Source: Bryobacterales bacterium
GTDB lineage: Bacteria > Acidobacteriota > Terriglobia > Bryobacterales > Bryobacteraceae
NCBI GenBank assembly: GCA_003132905.1
Contig: PKZC01000354.1
Coordinates: 462 to 8,031 of the forward strand
Length of the DNA stretch: 7,570 nucleotides
Direction: 5' to 3'
The notes beneath the pieces are model-generated. The model was not told the origin of the DNA. It did no database searches and saw only the letters and a list, made by a program, of their open reading frames with translations. Position 1 is the stretch's first letter; every line of letters begins with the position of its first letter. Below, in pieces: positions 1 to 5,695 of the stretch. The translations under genes and the position numbers were made by a program.

Positions 1-397
1 CGCGCGTGATGCGCGGCATCAGCTCCATGGCGAAAAACGAAACACCCGCTCTCGCGAGCGACGCCGTCTCTTCCGCCGCGGTCAACGGTTCGCCGAAGCC
101 AATTACGATTTGGCCCGCGCGCAGCAGCGGCAGATCCGCGCGCCCTTCCGTGGGATTGGCGCCCAGTGAGCGCACCTGGACGATGATGTCCGCTTGCTCG
201 AAAACCTGGGTGCGCGTGCCAAGACGCGCCGCACGGGCGACATAGAGTGGATCGGGAAAGCCGGCGGCAACGCCAGCCGACTCTTCAATGATCACCCCGG
301 CGCCCAGCTTCCCCAATGACTCGCACGCGCGCGGCGTCAGCGCTACGCGGCGCTCACCGGGAAAGGTCTCGCGCGGCACTCCAATGGTCAAGGCCAC
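1..397 (-). CDS. pntA: NAD(P)(+) transhydrogenase subunit alpha, N-terminal part (partial)
   Basis: Reading leftward from 397, 132 codons are open to the window edge, so the C-terminus is missing. The product matches the N-terminal domain shared by alanine dehydrogenase and transhydrogenase alpha. It opens with IGVPRETFPGERRVALTP (residues 5-22), followed by AGFPDPLY (45-52), ADIIVQVR (69-76) and FFAMELMPRITR (121-132). In the family this subunit binds NAD(H) and passes hydride to the NADP(H)-binding beta subunit, coupled to proton movement across the inner membrane. Start: GTG at 397-395. An in-frame TAA lies two codons upstream (403-401), and a strong GAGGAGG Shine-Dalgarno sits 6 nt away. 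The next candidate, TTG at 391, is spaced less well. A 90-nt gap separates it from the preceding methyltransferase gene, so it may have its own promoter. The partner genes (C-terminal alpha part, pntB) would lie further left. Alanine dehydrogenase is the main alternative, but FAMELMPRITR favours PntA. Confidence 0.93.
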   Translation of the reverse strand, partial: MALTIGVPRETFPGERRVALTPRACESLGKLGAGVIIEESAGVAAGFPDPLYVARAARLGTRTQVFEQADIIVQVRSLGANPTEGRADLPLLRAGQIVIGFGEPLTAAEETASLARAGVSFFAMELMPRITR

Positions 398-403
398 GAG
401 TTA

Positions 404-410
404 CCTCCTC
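404..410 (-). promoter_or_regulatory. Shine-Dalgarno of pntA
   Basis: On the minus strand GAGGAGG (410-404) is followed by 6 nt and then GTG at 397-395. This near-perfect ribosome binding site, with the in-frame TAA at 403-401, fixes the GTG as the start. Confidence 0.85.
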
Positions 411-443
411 ACAGAATCTTCTCAGAATGATACTCCCATTTCC

Positions 444-487
444 GCCATGCTGCCGAACGACGCAGGTTACGCCGGCGCCTGCATGGC
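444..487 (-). repeat. Inverted repeat / possible hairpin between methyltransferase and pntA
   Basis: A perfect 7-nt inverted repeat, gccatgc (444-450) and gcatggc (481-487), starts directly after the stop codon of the upstream methyltransferase gene. Inside it a second inverted repeat, gcagg (462-466) and cctgc (478-482), could form an alternative stem with an 11-nt loop. In the direction of transcription no T-run follows, so it does not look like an intrinsic terminator. It could stabilise the 3' end of the methyltransferase mRNA or affect the pntA leader. The repeat is seen in the sequence; any role is inference. Confidence 0.45.
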
Positions 488-1384
488 TTACGGGGCGTAA
501 AGAAAGAATGGATACCGATCTACCGGCAATCCGGCCCGTTTCACGGCTAGACACCAGGATTGCTCGCCGCGATTCTCCGTCTGGTAGTCATTCGCTGCCA
601 GGAAATCCAGCAATGGCAGGTGCGATCGGTATTCAGAAATGAAGGTGGTGAACAGTTGCCGCACTTCAAAACCGGCAGCGCGGACAGCCGCTCCCAGCTC
701 ATGAATGGTGTACTCGCGCACATGTCCGATTTCCGGGGGCTCTCCTGGCGCGGGCCGAGTGTATAGAAAATAGATCTGCGGATTGTCCCGCCCATCCAGC
801 GTCTTCGCTACGCTGGTGATACTTCCCACGTTGGGGGTCGTTATTAACAAGAAACCGCCCTCTCGAAGCACGCGGTTCGATTCCAGAAGCATGTGCATCG
901 GATCGTACGTCAAATGCTCGATCACCTCGCCGGCAACCACTAAGTCAAAATGTTCGTCGGGATAAGGAAACGGATCACGATCGGCGTCAAACAAATCCAC
1001 CTGGCAGGAGAATTCGCCATCCGGAAATTGCATCGTTTTCCGGTCCGTGCGGCCTGCCGGTCCGTAGTAAGCGCCCCGTACCTCGGAATAACCGCAGACT
1101 CTCTGGAGCAGCGGAGTGATCTGCATATAACAACCCAACTCCAGCACGCGTCCGGTCCCGGCCGGCGGCGGCGCTAAAGCCAGGGTGCGCGCCAAGCGTG
1201 GAATGTGCTTTTCCAGGTAAGCCTTCGCACCGGGATGCTCCACCGGCATTTGCCGCAACGCCGTCTCTGCCTTCTTAAGACGTTCCTGATCGAAAGGCTC
1301 AGTGGCTGGAACGACAACGTTCCCTGGATGGTTTTTCAAAAAGCGGATCAACCGCCTGTTAAATCGCGAGCGCCACGATAGCAT
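488..1384 (-). CDS. Class I SAM-dependent methyltransferase
   Basis: This 298-residue protein has a Methyltransf_11/25-like fold. Motif I is VLELGCYMQITPLL (80-93), the post-motif acidic strand is FDLVVAGEVIEHL (146-158), and LREGGFLLITTPN (173-185) follows. HVREYT (221-226) then precedes an AAGFEV strand, an order typical of methyltransferases that act on small molecules, sugars or lipids. The N-terminal 70 residues are basic and amphipathic with no signal peptide, so it is probably cytosolic. The substrate is unknown. The gene follows the membrane-protein gene after 26 nt and is likely cotranscribed with it, which suggests methylation of a glycan or lipid precursor. Start: the first in-frame ATG is at 1384-1382, but it has no good Shine-Dalgarno. 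The frame is open upstream to TTG at 1516, inside the neighbouring gene. In-frame codons ATA-AAT-GGC-TGG-TAC-CAT-AGC (1414-1394) immediately precede the ATG, so the real start could be the ATA at 1414. The fold assignment is firm; the start is uncertain. Confidence 0.85.
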   Translation of the reverse strand: MLSWRSRFNRRLIRFLKNHPGNVVVPATEPFDQERLKKAETALRQMPVEHPGAKAYLEKHIPRLARTLALAPPPAGTGRVLELGCYMQITPLLQRVCGYSEVRGAYYGPAGRTDRKTMQFPDGEFSCQVDLFDADRDPFPYPDEHFDLVVAGEVIEHLTYDPMHMLLESNRVLREGGFLLITTPNVGSITSVAKTLDGRDNPQIYFLYTRPAPGEPPEIGHVREYTIHELGAAVRAAGFEVRQLFTTFISEYRSHLPLLDFLAANDYQTENRGEQSWCLAVKRAGLPVDRYPFFLYAP

Positions 1385-1410
1385 TTCGACGTTGCTATGG
1401 TACCAGCCAT

Positions 1411-3468
1411 TTATGCCAGCGACGCATGGTGACGCTTCATGGCGGCGATGACGATCAGCGCGAGTAGAAGGGCAACGGTGGCGGAGCTGATGTAGCGGCT
1501 TAGACGGAGCTCCCAACCACCGTCATAATCCAATTCGAGCTCGCAAGGGCCTTGACATGCCGGAGCGAGCCATATCAATCCGAGTGCATCGCGCAGCAAG
1601 GGAACGGTCTGCCCATTCGCGCGCGCACGCCAGCCGGGATGATAAGAAATTTGCACCGAAACCACTTGCCCGCTTAAGACGTTGGCGTGCACGAACATGT
1701 GATTCGTTCCATCCCATCGCATGTCCGCTACAGGGAAACTGGGATCGTCCAGAGCCTGCCCGTAAGCCTCGATTTCTTTAATGTCCGAAGCCGCCGCGGG
1801 CGGATGCATCACGATGGCCGCTCGGGGCACTACGTGCGCCAGCGATGCCGAACGCTGCGGAACCCGATAGATGGTGACATCGTCCGCGCGCCAGATGACA
1901 GGCAACAGTCCTTCGAATTTATTTGGGTGCGTATAGGGCTTCCAATATTCCTGACTGTTGGGTCCGCTGATGGCGATCGCTCCCACGCCGAAGGCCTTGA
2001 GCCACGCCAGCGATACATGCGCATCTTCCTGGTACGTTGCGCCACCGTTGTATACAGTATCGACGCCGAGTTGTTGAACCGGATTCATCGCCTCACTCCA
2101 CGCGGCGCCGGAAAATTGCGCGACGTCGGTGAATGCGTTGGCCCACTGGGCGATGGATCCAGGCAGCATGACGCGTGTTGCGAGGAGCTGCGCTTGCATG
2201 GAAGTCCGGTATTCGATGGTTTGAGTTACATCGCGCGGTACCAGGATCGCCTTGGCGTAATGGCGATGGTTCACAATCTGCTCTGCCGCCAGGGCGAGCA
2301 ACAGAAAGCCGAGCGCCACCTTTAAGGGAAACCAGACGCGCTGCAACCAAGGGCGAACTCCGAATACCAACAACAGGGCCAAGGCCAGTTCCATTTCGGA
2401 TTTATAGCGGCCCGGCTGCGGCAAGAATTGACGGTGAAGGTACTGGGCGAGAATCGGCACGCTGGCGGTCAAGTAGGCGAAATAGACCAAAAACTGCAGT
2501 CTCCAATCCATCGTCCAGCGCGGCAGGTACTGCGCAATAATCACCCAGCCCACTACCACGATGGCGAGAGCGGTGAACGAGCTTATATTGAATCCCGGTT
2601 CGCGGCCATCTTGGGAAGCTTTGCTGATGGCGAGCAGCAGCGATGGCGAAAGAAACGGCAAGACCACGGCATACGCGCAAGCGCCGAGCGCCAGTGTGAT
2701 CGCGATATTCCGCCACAGCGCTTCGCGGTGGAATACGAAGAGCAGACAGATCGCAGCCAGGATAATCTCCACCGGTCCGAACTCGCTCGCCAAGGCCATC
2801 AGGGCGATCAACAGAACCGTGGGAATGTACCAGCGGAGACGACGCCGCTCAAGTGACGCGATAAGAAAAAGAATCGCGATCGGCAGTAACGCCAAGGCTG
2901 CGAGATGTGGCATATCGTCCCAAACAGCCAGTAAGGAGAGACGCCGGGCATCCCACAAGCTGGTCCATGAAAACGTGGCGTCGGGCGTGATCAATTGCGT
3001 GGGCGATAGCAGCGAGTAACACAATGCGGCCGCGAAGGCGTAACCGGGAGAGCGCATCAATAGCCAAGCCATCGCGAACAGCGTGAGCGGGATCAGACAA
3101 TACACCACTCCAGCGATGGATTGGAACGCAAGGATGTAAGACACGCCGGTAACCGCCGCCCAGGCCGCGATCAAAACGGGGATCAATGGGGCATAGGTGA
3201 ATTGGAACGGCAGACCACAGTCCCAATACGGCCACCAATTCAACTGGAGCCAGTTGTTCCCGGCGTGTTTTGCCAGGGCGATCCAAAACCCGTGCATCGA
3301 GTTCATGTGCGCGGTCGGGTTCCGGAACAGATCGCGACAAATGTATGCATTGATCCACAGCAACGCCACGGCGTAAGCGAGGGCGCTGAGCCATTCCCGC
3401 CGCTGGATCGGGACTTTCGTCCCGTGTAGCTCGTCCACTCGACGAATCGCCCAATCTGAAACAGGCAT
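1411..3468 (-). CDS. Polytopic membrane protein, YfhO/PTPS-related (GT-C-like) family
   Basis: This 685-residue protein has about 12-13 predicted membrane segments. They include roughly 27-45, 93-110, 112-137, 188-206, 214-229, 233-247, 253-272, 297-315, 325-345, 358-371 and 380-398. A large extracytoplasmic region (about 400-655) and one last segment (660-677) follow. After TM1, the LQLNWWPYWDCGLPFQFTY stretch (74-92) followed by APL matches the pattern of PTPS-related and YfhO membrane proteins, which are probably GT-C glycosyltransferases using lipid-linked sugars. In the soluble part, FGVGAIAIS (493-501) and YHPGWRARANGQTVPLL (609-625) resemble the C-terminal beta domain of YfhO-like proteins. 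No classical DXD is obvious in the first loop; D46 and D83 are candidate acids. Start: ATG at 3468, 7 nt after the TAG of the preceding gene. A GGAGG lies about 15 nt upstream, which is rather far. ATG 3510 would overlap the previous gene by 35 nt. Family membership is confident; the donor and acceptor cannot be read from the sequence. Confidence 0.82.
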   Translation of the reverse strand: MPVSDWAIRRVDELHGTKVPIQRREWLSALAYAVALLWINAYICRDLFRNPTAHMNSMHGFWIALAKHAGNNWLQLNWWPYWDCGLPFQFTYAPLIPVLIAAWAAVTGVSYILAFQSIAGVVYCLIPLTLFAMAWLLMRSPGYAFAAALCYSLLSPTQLITPDATFSWTSLWDARRLSLLAVWDDMPHLAALALLPIAILFLIASLERRRLRWYIPTVLLIALMALASEFGPVEIILAAICLLFVFHREALWRNIAITLALGACAYAVVLPFLSPSLLLAISKASQDGREPGFNISSFTALAIVVVGWVIIAQYLPRWTMDWRLQFLVYFAYLTASVPILAQYLHRQFLPQPGRYKSEMELALALLLVFGVRPWLQRVWFPLKVALGFLLLALAAEQIVNHRHYAKAILVPRDVTQTIEYRTSMQAQLLATRVMLPGSIAQWANAFTDVAQFSGAAWSEAMNPVQQLGVDTVYNGGATYQEDAHVSLAWLKAFGVGAIAISGPNSQEYWKPYTHPNKFEGLLPVIWRADDVTIYRVPQRSASLAHVVPRAAIVMHPPAAASDIKEIEAYGQALDDPSFPVADMRWDGTNHMFVHANVLSGQVVSVQISYHPGWRARANGQTVPLLRDALGLIWLAPACQGPCELELDYDGGWELRLSRYISSATVALLLALIVIAAMKRHHASLA

Positions 3469-3475
3469 GCGCGGC

Positions 3476-4837
3476 CTATTCCACCTCCCGCACCAGCCGA
3501 ACTTCCACATCGTGCGACTTATGGTCTTCGAAAATCACCGCCACACGGGCCTGGCCCGCCTTCAGACCACTCGGCAGCTTGGCGTTTACCTGGCGACGGT
3601 CCTGTGCATCGCGCGGCGACAAGAATGCTGCTTGCAAATCGAAGCCATTCAGCCGTACCCGGAGATCCTCCATCCGAGCGGCGTCGGGTAACCCATCCAC
3701 CCAAAGCGAAATCCAACTATCGGGACCCAGCCGCACTGCGAATGGCTCCCAGGTTTTTCCATCGGTCGCCTCGCCGATTCTTAACTCTTCGCTCTCGGTA
3801 GGACTGGATAAGTTTTGCCGATCAGCCTCCGATACATCCACGCCAATCTGCAGAGGATTGCTCCAATCGCTATCCTCGACGCGAAGCTTCACGTCGTACC
3901 AACCGGACGTCAGCCCCAACGGCACTTTCGAGCAAACTTGCCACTGCACCGGGCTCGTTTTCTGCACCATTACCGGACGCGCCGCAAACGGACCCACTTG
4001 TGCGAACACGTTGTCGAGGGTCAGTTCGCGGCCTTCGTCCGTACGAATCCAGATATTCATGTAATCATCGCGGGCCGGGGAAAAACGATGGTCCATTGTG
4101 ACGCTGTTCTCAATCGATAGGATGAGCGGCTTCCATGCTCCCGTCCCCGGCTCGTCTCGCCATTGGCGAAAGCAGCTCACGTGAGCGCGGCTCTGGTCGA
4201 CGCTTTCCAGTTGCACGCGAGCGAAGCCGGCAGCGCGGCACAGCGCCATTAGGCATGACGTATTCGGACCAATCCAATTGTCGAACTGCCCGCGCAGCTC
4301 GGTGGTTTCATAAAACTCCATCGCGGGCACGGCGGCCAAGTCGCCGCTGGGATCTGTGACAAACGATTCAACGTAAGCGTCCTCCCGGCACAATTCGCAT
4401 ACTCGCTCCAAGGCCAATAAGGGATGCTTCACGTGATAGAGAACGCCAAAAAAAAGGACGATGTCGAAATAGCCGACTCGTTCCGGCGTCAGGCGGCAAA
4501 CATCTTCCACCACGTGCTCCACCTTCGAGCCCATGAGTTTGCGGGCGGCCGGGAAGCGTGTTTGGTCTGTGGAATCCACGGCTACCACTTCCGCGCCGCG
4601 CCGCTCCATTTCGAAGCTGAACCATCCGTCCCAGGCTCCGATGTCGAGCACGCGCTTGCCCGTCAGATCTTGCGCAATTGGAAATTGCGCAATGCGCCAC
4701 TTCAGCCGCTCGAGGGAAACGACGCCCTCAATGACCGTTCCGTCGGGCAATTCCAGGCTGTGGTACCAACCCGAACGGCTCAATTGCTGAATGTCGTTGC
4801 GCGTCGCCTGGGTCGCCATCGCATTCCGAGCCAACAT
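3476..4837 (-). CDS. SAM-dependent methyltransferase (CmoB/DUF1698-like) with two C-terminal beta-domain repeats
   Basis: This 453-residue protein has a three-part layout. Residues 20-45 carry SGWYHSLELPDGTVIEG (22-38), the lead-in seen in CmoB-like (Methyltransf_9, tRNA mo5U34-related) methyltransferases. Residues 55-225 form a Rossmann-type SAM fold: RVLDIGAWDGWFSFEMERRGA (62-82) contains motif I, VVAVDST (84-90) supplies the acidic ribose-binding residue, and FDIVLFFGVLYHVKHPL (124-140) is the motif II region. WIGPNTSCL and AAGF follow. Residues about 257-335 and 373-449 are two similar beta-rich units, each ending in a KVPLGL or KLPSGL turn and an Ig/TIG-like strand pair. Despite CmoB likeness it is probably not CmoB, because the partner genes and context differ. 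A sugar, lipid or secondary-metabolite substrate is more plausible. It is the first gene of the three-gene minus-strand cluster. Start: ATG 4837 or ATG 4819, both with weak Shine-Dalgarno sequences; the region upstream of 4837 lacks family-like sequence. Confidence 0.83.
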   Translation of the reverse strand: MLARNAMATQATRNDIQQLSRSGWYHSLELPDGTVIEGVVSLERLKWRIAQFPIAQDLTGKRVLDIGAWDGWFSFEMERRGAEVVAVDSTDQTRFPAARKLMGSKVEHVVEDVCRLTPERVGYFDIVLFFGVLYHVKHPLLALERVCELCREDAYVESFVTDPSGDLAAVPAMEFYETTELRGQFDNWIGPNTSCLMALCRAAGFARVQLESVDQSRAHVSCFRQWRDEPGTGAWKPLILSIENSVTMDHRFSPARDDYMNIWIRTDEGRELTLDNVFAQVGPFAARPVMVQKTSPVQWQVCSKVPLGLTSGWYDVKLRVEDSDWSNPLQIGVDVSEADRQNLSSPTESEELRIGEATDGKTWEPFAVRLGPDSWISLWVDGLPDAARMEDLRVRLNGFDLQAAFLSPRDAQDRRQVNAKLPSGLKAGQARVAVIFEDHKSHDVEVRLVREVE

Positions 4838-4908
4838 GCCTTTCAGGCTAACATCGGAGGCGCCAGACGACGAGGCTGCCGTTCCAACTTTTCCATATTT
4901 ATGGGAAA
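4838..4908. promoter_or_regulatory. vapB operator (putative): Divergent intergenic region with candidate VapBC operator
   Basis: This 71-nt gap separates the leftward methyltransferase operon from the rightward vapBC and must hold at least part of both promoters. The segment from about 4886 to 4908 is clearly more AT-rich than its surroundings. It contains the inverted repeat ccata-tt-tatgg (4893-4904), ending 4 nt before the vapB ATG. VapB antitoxins usually autoregulate by binding inverted repeats near their own start, so this is a candidate operator. I could not assign convincing -35/-10 pairs in either direction. Position and symmetry are seen; the operator role is inference. Confidence 0.4.
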
Positions 4909-5187
4909 ATGGTATGCATAAAAACCACGGTCGAGTTGCCCGACACGCTTTTCCGGAAGACCAAGGCCACAGCCGCGGAACGGGGTGTCTCACTGAAGCT
5001 GCTTTTGACCGAGGCAGTGCGGGAACACCTGCAGCGGGACGCTCGCGATGCCGCCAAGAACCAGCCGTCCTCGCCTGCCTGGATGAGCGCGTTCGGTGGA
5101 CTCCGCAGGCTGCATAAGGAAACCAGCCGGATCAATCAGATCTTGGAACAAGAGTTCGAGCAAATTGAAGAGGCTGAGTGGCGGTAA
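4909..5187 (+). CDS. vapB: Type II antitoxin, VapB family
   Basis: This 92-residue protein would neutralise the adjacent PIN-domain toxin and repress its own operon. The N-terminal half, KTTVELPDTLFRKTKATAAE (5-24) followed by RGVSLKLLLTEAVREHL (25-41), is a ribbon-helix-helix DNA-binding unit: one beta strand and two helices that dimerise. The linker holds PAWMSAFGGLRRLHKET (56-72). The acidic C-terminal tail, INQILEQEFEQIEEAEWR (75-92), is the type of segment that wraps the VapC active site in this family. Start: ATG 4909, preceded only by GGGAAA, a weak ribosome site. The homologous region begins at residue 4-5, so a slightly later start is not excluded. The stop codon lies inside vapC (10-nt overlap, 5178-5187), giving translational coupling, as expected for this pair. 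Confidence 0.9.
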   Translation: MVCIKTTVELPDTLFRKTKATAAERGVSLKLLLTEAVREHLQRDARDAAKNQPSSPAWMSAFGGLRRLHKETSRINQILEQEFEQIEEAEWR

Positions 5188-5561
5188 TCTTCGACACAAA
5201 CGCTTTATCGGCATTCGCCGACGGCGATGAGAAACTGCTGCGGACCGTGGAAAACGAACACGAGTTGGCGCTCCCCACCAGCGTTCTCGGCGAATACCTC
5301 TATGGCATCCGCCAATCAAGACAGCGGGTTTCCTACGAAACCTGGGTGAAAACCAATCTTCCCTTTTTCACTCTGCTCCCGGTGGTTCGCGAAACTGCGG
5401 AGCACTACTCCGAGATTCGTAATGAGTTGAAGACCACCCGAACCCCAATTCCGAGTAACGACCTCTGGATCGCCGCCCTCGCTCGGCATCATCGTCGGCC
5501 ACTAGTCACCCGCGACACCCACTTTCGAGCCGTACCTGGTCTTAAAATCCTGGCTTGGTGA
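5178..5561 (+). CDS. vapC: Type II toxin VapC, PIN-domain ribonuclease
   Basis: This 127-residue PIN-domain endoribonuclease is expected to cleave RNA (often tRNA or rRNA) using Mg2+ when released from VapB. All four expected acidic positions are present: D6 in IFDTNALSAFADG, E39 in VLGEYLYGIRQS, D95 in IPSNDLWIAALAR and D113 in VTRDTHF. The toxin therefore looks intact, and its length is normal for the family. Start: GTG at 5178, directly after an in-frame TGA (5175-5177), so it is the earliest possible start. AGAGG lies about 4 nt upstream within vapB. The two genes form one transcriptional unit with vapB. The sequence ends IPSNDLWIAALARHHRRPL...GLKILAW, which is characteristic of this common soil-bacterial VapC subgroup. 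There is no sign of decay, and no mobile-element genes lie beside it. Confidence 0.92.
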   Translation: MAVIFDTNALSAFADGDEKLLRTVENEHELALPTSVLGEYLYGIRQSRQRVSYETWVKTNLPFFTLLPVVRETAEHYSEIRNELKTTRTPIPSNDLWIAALARHHRRPLVTRDTHFRAVPGLKILAW

Positions 5562-5695
5562 CACTGGCTCGGATTGGTCATGCACCTCTTCCAGGCCCCC
5601 AGATGTACAATAAATCAGGTTAATTCCAATATCTCTGATTGACTCACCGATTCACGGGGGTTGAGTACTGTGGTTGAGATCGAAAGGATCCACGT
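5562..5695 (+). promoter_or_regulatory. Intergenic region with candidate promoter and inverted repeat upstream of the oxidoreductase
   Basis: This 134-nt gap after vapC has an AT-rich centre (about 5604-5634). It contains TACAAT at 5606-5611, one mismatch from a sigma-70 -10 box, but I see no well-spaced -35 partner; the nearest TTGGTC is 26 nt upstream. An inverted repeat AATCAG (5613-5618) and CTGATT (5635-5640), spaced 16 nt apart, lies just downstream, followed by actca (5642-5646) and tgagt (5662-5666). These may be an operator or leader structure for the oxidoreductase/korA operon. No terminator-like hairpin with a T-run was found after vapC. The promoter role is inference. Confidence 0.35.
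5683..5688 (+). promoter_or_regulatory. Shine-Dalgarno deciding a TTG start
   Basis: AAAGGA (5683-5688) lies 7 nt upstream of TTG 5696. In the same frame a TGA stop at 5675-5677 precedes the gene, and no ATG or GTG occurs between them. The first internal ATG is residue 45, well past the conserved N-terminal cysteines, so TTG is the only sensible start. Confidence 0.8.

Noticed and set aside
444..487. Intrinsic terminator after the methyltransferase gene
   Set aside because: The stem is present but no T-rich tract follows in the direction of transcription.
1385..1516. Extension of the downstream methyltransferase to the TTG at 1516
   Set aside because: It would overlap the membrane-protein gene by more than 100 nt, and the added residues are arginine-rich with no family likeness. 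Only the last few codons (ATA at 1414 onward) remain worth considering.
1687..2325. 212-codon plus-strand frame opposite the membrane-protein gene
   Set aside because: Its translation has no family-like features, while the minus strand encodes a coherent membrane protein with matching family motifs.
4838..4993. Extension of the first methyltransferase upstream to 4993
   Set aside because: The added residues are low-quality sequence overlapping vapB on the other strand. The methyltransferase homology begins after 4819.
5642..5670. Sigma-70 promoter TTGACT (starting near 5639) with TACTGT
   Set aside because: The spacing is about 21 nt and the -10 match is poor.
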